From positions 35,831-99,830 of the forward strand of contig NZ_CAJYCN010000009.1 of NCBI RefSeq assembly GCF_913566895.1: 64,000 nt of DNA, in the 5' to 3' direction. Under the pieces are notes generated by a model that ran no database searches, had not been told where the DNA came from, and was given only the letters and a program-made list of their open reading frames with translations. Below, in pieces: positions 17,723 through 26,874 of the stretch. Within the stretch, counting starts at the first letter, position 1. Every line of letters begins with the position of its first letter. Position numbers and translations under genes: made by a program. The stretch comes from Listeria ilorinensis (GTDB lineage: Bacteria > Bacillota > Bacilli > Lactobacillales > Listeriaceae).

Positions 17723-19593
17723 TGATCCCCTTCCTTTCGCACCGCTTCATTTGTCAGTACATTGACGATCAACTGGACACACAATATAAGCAACATAAAG
17801 ACAACCAATGGCGGAAGAATGATCCAAAATTGATGATTCGTAAAGACATATTTCGCACTGGCAATCATCCCCGAAAGTTCAGGGATCGCCGGATTAAAAT
17901 CTCCCACTTCATCCACCACGGCACCACCGATAAAAATCCCCAGTACGGCTAAGTGCACAAACATCTGCAAAGTTTGAATGAATTGCTCCAGATAAAGCAG
18001 CACTACTTTTTGTCGTATGGCTGGTTGCACATGATTTTGCAGGATCCATCTGGCATTCGCCCCACTTAACCAGCTGCTCAAAACGTACTCCTTTTTTAAC
18101 ACCTGATCGATTTCCGAACCCACCGCGTTCATCGTGATCGGCAAAACTATCAAAATCATCAACAGCGCCTGAAAAAAGATTCGTTCGCCAAGTGTCGCAC
18201 CAAACACCCCTGACGTATTGATAAAAGCAGGCCCCAACATGATGACAAGAATCAGTGTCAGCGGCAGATAATGCATCCCGTCTGCCACACCTGAAACCAA
18301 ACGGCGACTTCTTTTTCCACCAAAGAAAACATAGCCGACTGCAAATATATACCCCAGCAGCACGCGCAAAAGGGCAATCCCACCGGCCAGGAGCACGGTA
18401 TATTTTATCCCAACGAGCAACTGATCCATCAACGCCAGCCCATTTTTATCCGTACCTAGCGGTGGCACTTCAGAAGGTCGGAACGGCGCAGCAGCTTTAA
18501 TCGTCCCATCTGCATCAGTCATAAATTTATGGGAAGAGATTGGATCCCCCAGCACGCCATCAATCAAGCTCACCACAACGAGCAACAAGAGTACACAGAA
18601 CGGCACCATACAACGCCAATTTCTCACAAGCTCCCTCGCTCGACCACGCTTACGCTTCCCTGATGGAAGGGACACTTTCTTAAAACTCACCGGGCGCAGT
18701 GGAAAATGAACAAGTATTTCAGCGTGTCCCTGCTCGGGTTTGCCAATAACTGCGTCAAGAACCGTATAAATTCCAAAAAAGAGTGTAAACATCGCCGTGA
18801 GGGTCAGAAAAATCGTCATCGGATCGAAAGAAGACATCATATACTGAACGATTCCCTCCAGCCCAAATAAATACTCGATCACCACATAACTGGACAAAAT
18901 AAACCAGACAATCGTTTTGGACTTGAAATAAAGACTTCGGAGCATATTCGGTGTGACATGATGAAATAGAATGGCTCGCTCGCCAAGGCCTTTCGCCCGT
19001 GCCAGCTCCACATAATCCTTCACAGACTCCTCCTGCAAAAGCGCCATCATCAACTTATAAAACAATAGCATCGGCACGATCATGAGACAAATCACCGGCG
19101 CTAAATAAATATGCTCCCCATTCAGACTGTAAAATTCCATCGTAAAAATCCCCGTCTGCTGATAAATAAATACCACGATCATTTGAATGAAAAAAACAAA
19201 TGAAAAATCTGGGAAAGCTAGCAGTACTTGAAAAACACCTGTCAATCCCTTTCGCAGCCATTTTGGACCCGAAAAAGCTACAATTGCCAAAAAGAATGCC
19301 AGTAGTAGTGCTGTTACTAGACTAAAGAGAATGATTGTAATTGAATAGGCAAACGGCCCTGTCAAGTAATCCCCAAGCGGTACATCAATCTGCTGATAAG
19401 GCTGTGGTACCACATAACGGATCACCCAACTGGAAGGAGTGACAATCCCTGTTAAAATCTGCTGTACAGTCTCCCAAAAATCTTTCAAAGAAACATATGT
19501 ACCATTCATAAACAACGCGGGAAAAGCACTAATCAAAACGATCCCGCAAACTCCTGCCAAATAATGTCCTAAAATGATCCTGCCCTTTTTCAT
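17719..19593 (-). CDS. Fused oligopeptide-type ABC transporter permease (OppB-OppC in one chain)
   Basis: A 624-residue protein that is two binding-protein-dependent permeases in tandem. Residues 1-290 are OppB/DppB-like with the EAA loop VELARAKGLGERAILFHHVTPN near 194-215. After a basic linker (GKRKRGRARE, about 315), residues 330-620 are OppC/DppC-like with a degenerate EAA loop (SSWLSGANARWILQNHVQPA). These subunits are normally separate genes. No ATPase or binding-protein gene is nearby, so energising and substrate capture must come from elsewhere. It overlaps the frameshifted GNAT gene downstream. Confidence 0.85.
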   Translation of the reverse strand: MKKGRIILGHYLAGVCGIVLISAFPALFMNGTYVSLKDFWETVQQILTGIVTPSSWVIRYVVPQPYQQIDVPLGDYLTGPFAYSITIILFSLVTALLLAFFLAIVAFSGPKWLRKGLTGVFQVLLAFPDFSFVFFIQMIVVFIYQQTGIFTMEFYSLNGEHIYLAPVICLMIVPMLLFYKLMMALLQEESVKDYVELARAKGLGERAILFHHVTPNMLRSLYFKSKTIVWFILSSYVVIEYLFGLEGIVQYMMSSFDPMTIFLTLTAMFTLFFGIYTVLDAVIGKPEQGHAEILVHFPLRPVSFKKVSLPSGKRKRGRARELVRNWRCMVPFCVLLLLVVVSLIDGVLGDPISSHKFMTDADGTIKAAAPFRPSEVPPLGTDKNGLALMDQLLVGIKYTVLLAGGIALLRVLLGYIFAVGYVFFGGKRSRRLVSGVADGMHYLPLTLILVIMLGPAFINTSGVFGATLGERIFFQALLMILIVLPITMNAVGSEIDQVLKKEYVLSSWLSGANARWILQNHVQPAIRQKVVLLYLEQFIQTLQMFVHLAVLGIFIGGAVVDEVGDFNPAIPELSGMIASAKYVFTNHQFWIILPPLVVFMLLILCVQLIVNVLTNEAVRKEGDQ

Positions 19594-19602
19594 CGTGCCC
19601 CT

Positions 19603-20079
19603 CTACTCCCGTTCAAACTTCTTCAAATACCAGCGATCCATCGAATGGTGTACCGAACCAGCAAGCGGTTCTCTCAGCTCCACAAAGCCGCTTCGCAAAT
19701 ATAATCGCCGAGCAGCATCCATTTCCTGAACCGTTTCCAAGTAGCAGGCCTGATAATGGACTGCCGCAAAGTCTAGAGCCTGCTGGATGAGCTGCCCCGC
19801 ATAGCCTTTACCGCGTGCTTCCTTTTTCAAATACAGCTTCTGCAACTCAGCCACATCCGCATCACCAAACGGGGCGATCCCGACTCCACCAACGATTTCA
19901 CCCTCTACTTCCACGACCCAATAGGCTCGCCTTTCTTGTTCATAATAATCAGACAATTGATGCAAACTGGCATCTTCCCAAGCCGTCCCTGGTCGGTCCA
20001 GCCCATATTCAATCAGGACATCCCGAATCACCTGCTCGATCGCTGAATTATCCTGCTCAGAAATTTCTCGAATACGCAT
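19603..20079 (-). CDS. GNAT-family N-acetyltransferase
   Basis: A 158-residue single-domain GNAT. The acetyl-CoA signature is in LYLKKEARGKGYAGQLIQQA, with GGVGIAPF as strand 4 and YLRSGFVEL at the C-terminal strands. The substrate is unknown. The gene starts only 9 bp before the fused permease gene and appears to lead a three-gene minus-strand unit: GNAT, permease, frameshifted GNAT. A -10-like TATTTTATGATAC region lies just upstream, past the double terminator of the PTS operon. Confidence 0.87.
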   Translation of the reverse strand: MRIREISEQDNSAIEQVIRDVLIEYGLDRPGTAWEDASLHQLSDYYEQERRAYWVVEVEGEIVGGVGIAPFGDADVAELQKLYLKKEARGKGYAGQLIQQALDFAAVHYQACYLETVQEMDAARRLYLRSGFVELREPLAGSVHHSMDRWYLKKFERE

Positions 20080-20132
20080 CCCATTCGCCCCTTTTCGCCA
20101 CTAATGTACCTATTGTATCATAAAATAAGTAC

Positions 20133-20196
20133 CAAAAAAACGGCTTAGATCGCTAAAAAAGACTTGAGTGATCTAAGCCATACAATCACTCAAGTC
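20133..20196 (-). terminator. Two interlocked terminators at the end of the PTS/galactosidase operon
   Basis: On the minus strand GACTTGAGTGAT (20185-20196) pairs with ATCACTCAAGTC (20161-20172), followed by TTTTTT. Starting inside the loop of that hairpin, GGCTTAGATC (20170-20179) pairs with GATCTAAGCC (20142-20151), followed by TTTTTTT. The two hairpins share bases 20170-20172 and so compete. Confidence 0.75.
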
Positions 20197-20237
20197 CTAC
20201 TTCTAGATAAATTCATCGTCTGCCTCTTTAGGAGACA

Positions 20238-20561
20238 CTACTTGCTTTCGATCAGCTGTTCTGCCTGAGCCAGCACTTTGTCCCCGTTCATCATGCCATA
20301 ATCCGCCATATCAATGACTGCACATGGAATTCCTACCGGTGTTAATTTTTCTTTAAATTGTGCTTCCATAAAACGAACTTGTGGACCGAGTAGCAACACA
20401 TCCACTTCATTTTCACTAAGAGCTTGATCAGCTTCCGCCGCTGCTACAGCAAAAATTTGAGCATCTAGCTGTTTAGTCGCTGCCGCTTTCTGCATTTTAG
20501 TCACAAGTAAGCTGGTACTCATCCCAGCAGAGCAAACGAGCATAATGGTTTTCTTTGCCAT
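20238..20561 (-). CDS. PTS lactose/cellobiose-family EIIB component
   Basis: A 107-residue phosphocarrier. The phosphorylated Cys is in LVCSAGMSTSLLV near the N-terminus, the standard CxxGxST loop of lactose/cellobiose EIIB. It would pass phosphate from EIIA to sugar carried by the EIIC encoded 5 kb upstream in the same operon. It is the last gene, after both glycosidases. No EIIA gene lies in the operon. ATG 20561 has the better spacing; ATG 20564 is adjacent. Confidence 0.92.
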   Translation of the reverse strand: MAKKTIMLVCSAGMSTSLLVTKMQKAAATKQLDAQIFAVAAAEADQALSENEVDVLLLGPQVRFMEAQFKEKLTPVGIPCAVIDMADYGMMNGDKVLAQAEQLIESK

Positions 20562-20594
20562 CATTTCAACTTCCTTTCTTTTTTAGTCTGTTAT

Positions 20595-22646
20595 TTATTT
20601 TACTGCTTTCAAGATCCTTGTTTCATAAGGTGCCAGCCTTAACTCAGCCTCTACTGTCTGCCCCGTTTCAATATCCGCCGTTACCTGCGATAGTTCAATT
20701 GTTTGCACATCCTCCGAAAAGTTCATGACAAAATAATAGCGATACCCATTCTTGATTCTGGTTTGGATCGATACTTCATAAATTGGGTTTTTGGCTAACG
20801 AGTCAGCAAGCGCTAACTCTTTGATGATCGGTTGGTAAAATTGCTTCAAGAAATCCCGATTCGTTCTAGCCGCAAGATAATAGGCCGTTCCTTCACCTAG
20901 TATATGTCTTGTCACAGCTGGTGTCCCCCGATAAAAATCTTCCTGATACTCGCCTAAAACGTCCGCTTGCTGCACAGTGATAATCTCCGAATAGTCTTTC
21001 GTCTCAAACTGCTGTCCTTCAAATGTGATGCGATTATGTTCATCTGGATACAACATCTCCAGTTCCTGCGGTTTGATTCCGAATATTTCCTGCAATTCTT
21101 CCGGCCAGCCGCCTACATATAGCAGATCCGTCTCCCCCACCATCCCTGTAAAGTAACTTGAAACCAAGGTTCCACCTGTCTCCACATACTGTTTGAGTTT
21201 TCTCATGGTCCCTTGCCGCATCAAATAGAGCATAGGAGCGAGCAGCAAGTCGTATTTAGAAAAATCGTGCTCAGATGTAATAATATCGACGCCAATATCC
21301 TGTTCCCAAAATACCGCGTAGTGTTCTTGCAGCGTTTGCGGATAAAGACGTGTCGGTCTGCCAAAACCACCGCCTCGCTTTAGCGCCCAGTTACTATCCC
21401 AGTCAAATAAGATCGCCACTTTGACCTGCTTGCCTGCTCCTTTGATTTCCGCAAGCTTATCCAATCGTTTCCCGTATTCAGTTACCTCTTGGAAGACCCG
21501 GTTCTGAGTGGAATTGTCATGTCCCACGACCGCGCCATGGAACTTCTCTGAGTTGCCCCTTGACTGTCGCCACTGAAAATAAAGTGTACTGTCCGAACCA
21601 TGGGCAATCTGCTGCATAGAAGTCAGGATATGCGCACCCGGCCGCTTTGATTTATTATACGAATGCCAATTGACCGCACTGGGGGTTGACTCCATTACTA
21701 AAAACGGCTGCTGCTTGAGAGACCAGAACTGATCATGCACATACGCTGATTTCATAGCCGTCTCAGCCAACGACTCATACCGATTATGCCAATCAGGATA
21801 GCTATCCCAGCTTACAATATCCACATACTTTGAAAATTTGCCATAATCAAGCCCTTCCAGCGGGATAAAATCATGCTGATCATGTCCCTCTGCCATAAAA
21901 TTCGTAGTCACTGGGATGTCAGGCGTTAAACGGCGAAGTGGCTCGATTTCGTGCAAATAAAAATCAATCGTCATATCCGTATTGAATCGCTTCCAGTCCA
22001 GATCCATCCCGTGAACTTTGGTTTCTCCTAGAGGGGACGGCGGCAATACTTGAGACCATGAGCTGTATGTTCCTCCCCAAAAACGCATCCACCAAGCTTC
22101 ATTGACCGCCTCCAGATCACCATATTTCTTTTTCAGCCACTTGCGCCAGTTTTCTTGACAATGTTTGCAGTAGCATTCACCGGAATATTCATTCGAAATA
22201 TGCCACATTGAAAGGGCCGGGTGCTGCCCATAACGCTCAGCCAGTTTTTGATTGATGATCTGTACTTTTTCGCGATAAACTGGTGACGAGTAACAATGAT
22301 TATGCCGGAAACCATGATGGTGTGGCATGTTCAGCGCATCCGTTCGATTGACTTCCGGATATTTTTCGCTCATCCACTGCGGTCTGCCTCCACTCGGTGT
22401 CGCCAGAATCACATTGCCCCCCATCGCATGAATATCCTCGAAGATCTTATCGAGCCATTCAAACGTGAACGTACCTTCCTCAGGTTCAAGTGCGCTCCAA
22501 GCAAATACACCCAACGTGACCGTGTTGATATTCGCTTTCTCCATCATCACAATGTCCGCCTCTAAAATCTCTGGATAAGCAAGCCATTGATCTGGATTAT
22601 AATCACCACCGTGCCAAAATCGTTCATCTAAATCAAACCGAGCCAC
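20595..22646 (-). CDS. GH42 beta-galactosidase
   Basis: A 683-residue family 42 beta-galactosidase. Residues 1-380 form the TIM barrel with FWHGGDYNPDQW at the start, acid/base Glu in HISNEYSGECYC (plus Cys residues of the family zinc site, CYCKHC) and nucleophile Glu in FLVMESTPSAVNW. A trimerisation domain and a small beta domain follow. The start is GTG 22646 behind GGAGGG. No signal peptide, so it acts inside the cell. Its substrate is usually a non-phosphorylated galactoside, which sits oddly with PTS import. Confidence 0.94.
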   Translation of the reverse strand: MARFDLDERFWHGGDYNPDQWLAYPEILEADIVMMEKANINTVTLGVFAWSALEPEEGTFTFEWLDKIFEDIHAMGGNVILATPSGGRPQWMSEKYPEVNRTDALNMPHHHGFRHNHCYSSPVYREKVQIINQKLAERYGQHPALSMWHISNEYSGECYCKHCQENWRKWLKKKYGDLEAVNEAWWMRFWGGTYSSWSQVLPPSPLGETKVHGMDLDWKRFNTDMTIDFYLHEIEPLRRLTPDIPVTTNFMAEGHDQHDFIPLEGLDYGKFSKYVDIVSWDSYPDWHNRYESLAETAMKSAYVHDQFWSLKQQPFLVMESTPSAVNWHSYNKSKRPGAHILTSMQQIAHGSDSTLYFQWRQSRGNSEKFHGAVVGHDNSTQNRVFQEVTEYGKRLDKLAEIKGAGKQVKVAILFDWDSNWALKRGGGFGRPTRLYPQTLQEHYAVFWEQDIGVDIITSEHDFSKYDLLLAPMLYLMRQGTMRKLKQYVETGGTLVSSYFTGMVGETDLLYVGGWPEELQEIFGIKPQELEMLYPDEHNRITFEGQQFETKDYSEIITVQQADVLGEYQEDFYRGTPAVTRHILGEGTAYYLAARTNRDFLKQFYQPIIKELALADSLAKNPIYEVSIQTRIKNGYRYYFVMNFSEDVQTIELSQVTADIETGQTVEAELRLAPYETRILKAVK

Positions 22647-22667
22647 TGCATTCCCTCCTTCTTTCTG

Positions 22668-24902
22668 TTAGCGTACTTCTTTCAAATGATAAATCGTCGA
22701 CTGAAAATCTCCACTGACATGCATCTGTTCATGGTTCACTCCATTGAATTGATACGGCTTCTTAAGACCAATCTCTTTCAACATGCTACCTGTGACCTGT
22801 TCTGTCTGATTGATCCAATAGGTTTTCGTTTGATCGATCATTGGAATTTTCAGATACTCGATATTCGCTGGATTGGCCTGCGCTAATTTGCGATAAAAGC
22901 CGATCAGCCACTCGCTTTTATCCTGATTACAAACTCCCCACGCTACTTCATTTGTTGTATCTTCTACTGAAAGCAGTTGGAAAAATGTGCCATGCGTCAG
23001 CAAACTACGATGCTGTTTATAAAATTGAATATTGGCTTGGATCGCTTGCTTTTCTGTATCCTTTAATTGGGTCACATCCAGTTCATAACCAAGGGGACCG
23101 AACAAACACACCTCCTGACGCATTTTCAGTGAAGTATAGCGATCCATTTGATGGTTGGGACTGGTGGAAACATGATTACTAAACGACGAGAGTGGATAAC
23201 CTAGCAATGTGCCGGACTGGATGGCCAGCCGTTCTACCGCATCGCTGTCATCACTCGGCCAAATCTGCGGACTGTAAAACAAGATGCCTAAGTCATAACG
23301 ACCGCCACCACCTGCACACCCTTCGATCAAAATATCCGGAAAATCCGTCAAGATCCTTTCATACAAATGATAGACGCCCAAAATATACCGATGGAAAAAT
23401 TCTGTCTGCGGTCGCCCAGTTGTTTTCAAATAAGTCGAATAGGCTTCCGTGATATTCCGGTTCATATCCCATTTGATATATTCGAGCTGCGTTTCTTCTA
23501 TGATCGTTTTCATCTGTGCGTAGATTGCTTCTACGACTTCCGGGTTGGAAAAATCCAGCACATACTGTCCACGCCCAAAAGCAGCCCGTTCATAAGGATG
23601 CCGGACGACCCATTCGGGATGTTTTTCATAGAGATGACTGTCCGGCGAGATCATTTCCGGCTCAAACCAAATTCCAAGCTGCAATCCCATCTGATGGATC
23701 TGTTCAGCAAACGCCTTGATACCATTCGGGAATTTCCGCGTATCTACAAACCAGTCCCCCAGCGAACTGCGATCATCATCCCGCTGTCCAAACCAACCAT
23801 CATCTAATACAAAACATTCCATACCTAGTGCTTGACCCTCTTCAGCCAAAGTTACTAATTTCTCCTGATCGAATTCAAAATAGGTAGCTTCCCAGTTGTT
23901 GAATACGATCGGGCGGGGTTTCTCAGCCCATTTTCGATCAATCACATATTGTTCAGTAAAACGAGCAGCCTCATTCGCTAAACCATTCAGCCCTCTGTCG
24001 CTATAAAACAGCACAGCTTCCGGCGTTTGAAAAATTTCTTCCGGTTCCAGTTGCCAGCTAAAATGCGTAGGATGTATCCCGACCATAAAACGAGTCCGCT
24101 GCCATTCATCCACTTCCGCCTGCGCCAAAAAATTACCCGAATAGATAAGATTGGTGCCGTAAACCTGTCCATCATTCAATGTCGCCTGTTTATGCGCCAA
24201 TGCTGTAAAAGGATTGTGCTGATGTCCCGATGCTCCCTTCAATGAGCCAATCGATACAGTTCCCTGCTCTAGAGATCGGCGCTTGACATGCCGCTCCTTT
24301 AACCATGCGCCCGAAAGATGGATAAATTCATAATCCGCACTCGGCAATTCCAAAACACCACTCAGCATCTTATTTAACTGAATATCCCGATCTCCCTTAT
24401 TTCTTAACACCTGACTTTTAGCAATCGCAGATGAATCAGCAAAAATCGAGAAAGAAAGTTCCAATGCCAACTGATGGTCAGCATCCGTCATATGAATGAT
24501 CAAGGTCTCCGCCTCACCTGAGTATGCATAACTTGCCGGCCGACCAAGCGACCGTTCTTTCACCGCAGTCTGTTCATAGCCTGCATACTGGAAGTCTAAA
24601 TACCACAATTCATCCGCAACCTGAATATCAAGCGCGCCTTCCTTAAAATCAGATGTGCCATAGACAGGATATTCCTGACTACGATCAGCCAATGTGAACA
24701 AGCCACTGTCTGGCGAGAATTTTACAGTTCCTGCCGATTTATTTTCACGCTCTAAAAAGTAGGCCAAGTCATGAGCTGTGATCGCTCCTAGTGAGCCCCC
24801 ATAATACAAGTGTCCTAATTGTTGATTTTCCATTATATAAAAAATATAGCTGATCTTCTCATTATATAAATGAAAAATTTTCTCGTTCAATATCTCTATC
24901 AT
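22668..24902 (-). CDS. GH36 alpha-galactosidase
   Basis: 744 residues, the usual length for tetrameric bacterial alpha-galactosidases. The catalytic region has CFVLDDGWFGQRDDDRSSLG, the nucleophile Asp in YIKWDMNRNI, and the acid/base Asp in IWPSDDSDAVER. It releases alpha-1,6-galactose from melibiose, raffinose or similar compounds. ATG 24902 lies 10 nt after AAAAGG; a TTG at 24911 is an alternative. It lies 21 bp upstream of the GH42 gene in the same operon. Cytosolic. Confidence 0.94.
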   Translation of the reverse strand: MIEILNEKIFHLYNEKISYIFYIMENQQLGHLYYGGSLGAITAHDLAYFLERENKSAGTVKFSPDSGLFTLADRSQEYPVYGTSDFKEGALDIQVADELWYLDFQYAGYEQTAVKERSLGRPASYAYSGEAETLIIHMTDADHQLALELSFSIFADSSAIAKSQVLRNKGDRDIQLNKMLSGVLELPSADYEFIHLSGAWLKERHVKRRSLEQGTVSIGSLKGASGHQHNPFTALAHKQATLNDGQVYGTNLIYSGNFLAQAEVDEWQRTRFMVGIHPTHFSWQLEPEEIFQTPEAVLFYSDRGLNGLANEAARFTEQYVIDRKWAEKPRPIVFNNWEATYFEFDQEKLVTLAEEGQALGMECFVLDDGWFGQRDDDRSSLGDWFVDTRKFPNGIKAFAEQIHQMGLQLGIWFEPEMISPDSHLYEKHPEWVVRHPYERAAFGRGQYVLDFSNPEVVEAIYAQMKTIIEETQLEYIKWDMNRNITEAYSTYLKTTGRPQTEFFHRYILGVYHLYERILTDFPDILIEGCAGGGGRYDLGILFYSPQIWPSDDSDAVERLAIQSGTLLGYPLSSFSNHVSTSPNHQMDRYTSLKMRQEVCLFGPLGYELDVTQLKDTEKQAIQANIQFYKQHRSLLTHGTFFQLLSVEDTTNEVAWGVCNQDKSEWLIGFYRKLAQANPANIEYLKIPMIDQTKTYWINQTEQVTGSMLKEIGLKKPYQFNGVNHEQMHVSGDFQSTIYHLKEVR

Positions 24903-24966
24903 CGTCTTCAAACCTTTTCTTCAAAACTAATTCGTTGCGTTTTCAGGAGAATCAAACCTGCTTTTC

Positions 24967-25410
24967 TCACTGCTGCAATGCCAATTCATCCAAATATTTC
25001 ATGCGCTTGGCAATACCGCGATTATAAAAGAACTTATACAACAAGCCCATTACCATGAAACTATATTGACTTCTTGCTTTGTCAAATGTATTTTGTTCCG
25101 AATAGACCAATTGGCAGACACCTGCTTTATTCGTCAAGAACTCATAGGTCTGCAAAATCTCTCCTGATAAATAAGCCGTTTTAAATTGGATACGCTGCTC
25201 AGGAATGATTTCCTTGATTTCCATCGTACTTTCAACTACCCCGCGCATTTTTGTCGACAAGTAACAAGTGATTTTTGTTCCTTGTTCCAATTCTACAATC
25301 GAAGGATCCGCTTTTTGGAAATATGTCAGCTGTTCTTTTAAAAGTATTTGATAAACGGCTTCCCGTGCAGCTTTGATCTGATACTTATAACTTAAAGTAT
25401 CTGTCCGCAT
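24967..25410 (-). CDS. DUF3284 domain protein of PTS operons
   Basis: 147 residues with a SRPBCC-like pattern (AREAVYQILLKEQLTYF, then KMRGVVESTMEIKEIIP). DUF3284 proteins are commonly encoded in lactose/cellobiose PTS operons; their function is not established. It sits between EIIC and GH36 with 40 and 64 bp gaps. Confidence 0.82.
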   Translation of the reverse strand: MRTDTLSYKYQIKAAREAVYQILLKEQLTYFQKADPSIVELEQGTKITCYLSTKMRGVVESTMEIKEIIPEQRIQFKTAYLSGEILQTYEFLTNKAGVCQLVYSEQNTFDKARSQYSFMVMGLLYKFFYNRGIAKRMKYLDELALQQ

Positions 25411-25449
25411 GGCATTCCTCTCCTTTTCTCCATCAAATTAAAAGGCGTT

Positions 25450-26742
25450 TTATACTTCTTTTTGCTCTTCTGCTTTTTCTTCTTTCAAGAACTCACCATC
25501 CATCGCAATCAAGAACGGCAGCCAAATCAAGGTCATCACAATCAATGTGACAAGCTGCAAAATCGCCCCTGCAATCGAACCGGTGCCAAGCCAACCTGAA
25601 AGAAATACTGGTGTCGTCCAAACAACCGTCGCTCCGATCGGCCGAGGTACCAGTCCCACCGCAATCGCAAAATAAGAAATCGTTGTTGAAGCAAGTGGTG
25701 CCAACACCCATGGAATGAACGCGATCGGATTCATCACGACCGGTAGCCCAAAGGTCATCGGTTCAGAAACATTAAATACAGATGGTGCAATAATCGTTTT
25801 CATCATCGTCTTCATTCGAACAGATCGAGCAATAAAGAATGCCATCGTAAGTGAAATCCCTAGTTGCATCCCCTGATTAACGAAAACGCCCATGAAAGTC
25901 GTATTGATGATATTTGGCAATTGTTCTGCCCCAGCTTGGTAGGCTTCATAGTTTTGAATCGCCAAAGCACTCATGATCGGGTCAATGATCGCATTGATGA
26001 CTAGAGTACCGTGGATCCCGAACCACCAGAAGAATTGTGTAAAGAACACGGCTACCAAAATTGCCGGTAAAGTACCACCAAGCCCCATAAGCGGCTGTTG
26101 CAACAGCTCATAAACAAAATCAACCGCGTTTCCCCAAGAAGTAAAGGTAAAGAGATAACGAATCAAGTTGAACAAGAATAAAGGTGCTGCCCCTGGAATG
26201 ATCGCAACAAACGAATCGGCAATCATTGGCGGTACAGAATCAGGCATTTTGATCGTGATATTCGCCCGACTAATCCGGCTGTAAATCTCTGTTGCGATGA
26301 TCGCCGTCAAGATCCCTACGAACATCCCTTCCGCTCCCAGTTTAGAAATCGGAATAAACGTACCGAATTTGTCATCTGTTCCATAAGGCAATAACATCAG
26401 AAACGAAGATAATGAAATCGCACCAGCAAAAAGCTGCGACTGCTTATAATGACCTGCTAACTGATAGCCGATCCCAAAAACGATAAAAAGTGCTGAAATA
26501 CTCATCGTAGCATTGCTTACAGGGCCAAAAAATTCATTTAAGAATTGATTAAACCAGTCAGGCAGATAACCTGCAAAACCAAATGTAGTCGGCAGGTTTT
26601 GAATAATAATCATAATCGAAGCAAACATCGTGGCTGGAAACGCCATCATAAAACCGTCCCGCAAACTCAATAAATAACGATTATTCGCAATTAGTGATGC
26701 AGCAGGAACCATTTTTTCCGAAATTTTATCAATAAATTTCAT
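25450..26742 (-). CDS. PTS lactose/cellobiose-family EIIC permease
   Basis: A 430-residue membrane permease with about ten transmembrane segments and the family start KFIDKISEKMVPAASLIANN. It contains the motifs FWWFGIHGTLVINAIIDPI and SVFNVSEPMTFGLPVVMNP that carry the substrate-binding residues in CelB-type EIIC proteins. It is the first gene of the operon, downstream of the LacI operators. The hydrolases behind it suggest a galactose-containing oligosaccharide as cargo. Confidence 0.94.
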   Translation of the reverse strand: MKFIDKISEKMVPAASLIANNRYLLSLRDGFMMAFPATMFASIMIIIQNLPTTFGFAGYLPDWFNQFLNEFFGPVSNATMSISALFIVFGIGYQLAGHYKQSQLFAGAISLSSFLMLLPYGTDDKFGTFIPISKLGAEGMFVGILTAIIATEIYSRISRANITIKMPDSVPPMIADSFVAIIPGAAPLFLFNLIRYLFTFTSWGNAVDFVYELLQQPLMGLGGTLPAILVAVFFTQFFWWFGIHGTLVINAIIDPIMSALAIQNYEAYQAGAEQLPNIINTTFMGVFVNQGMQLGISLTMAFFIARSVRMKTMMKTIIAPSVFNVSEPMTFGLPVVMNPIAFIPWVLAPLASTTISYFAIAVGLVPRPIGATVVWTTPVFLSGWLGTGSIAGAILQLVTLIVMTLIWLPFLIAMDGEFLKEEKAEEQKEV

Positions 26743-26795
26743 ATTGCTATTCTCCCTTGCACTATTTTTTTCAGCTGATTGAGCTGAAACGCATT

Positions 26796-26844
26796 GTAAA
26801 CGTTTACTTGAATAAGTATAATTGTTTAGTTAATGTTTACACAA
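26796..26844 (-). promoter_or_regulatory. Promoter of the galactoside PTS operon with two LacI-type operators
   Basis: -35 TTGTGT (26839-26844) and -10 TATACT (26815-26820), 18 bp apart, read to the left. A perfect 12-bp palindrome GTAAACGTTTAC (26796-26807) covers the transcription start. A 10-of-12 copy (26829-26840) overlaps the -35 spacer; the centres are 33 bp apart. The first site also matches cre at 13 of 14 positions, so CcpA may bind too. Confidence 0.75.
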
Positions 26845-26874
26845 GAGTTTTTTAAAATTTTTTTACTTCATTGA

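Noticed and set aside
26769..26789. Hairpin with TTTCAGCT arms in the PTS operon leader considered as a terminator or antiterminator
   Set aside because: No T-run on the transcribed strand and the operon encodes no BglG-type antiterminator.
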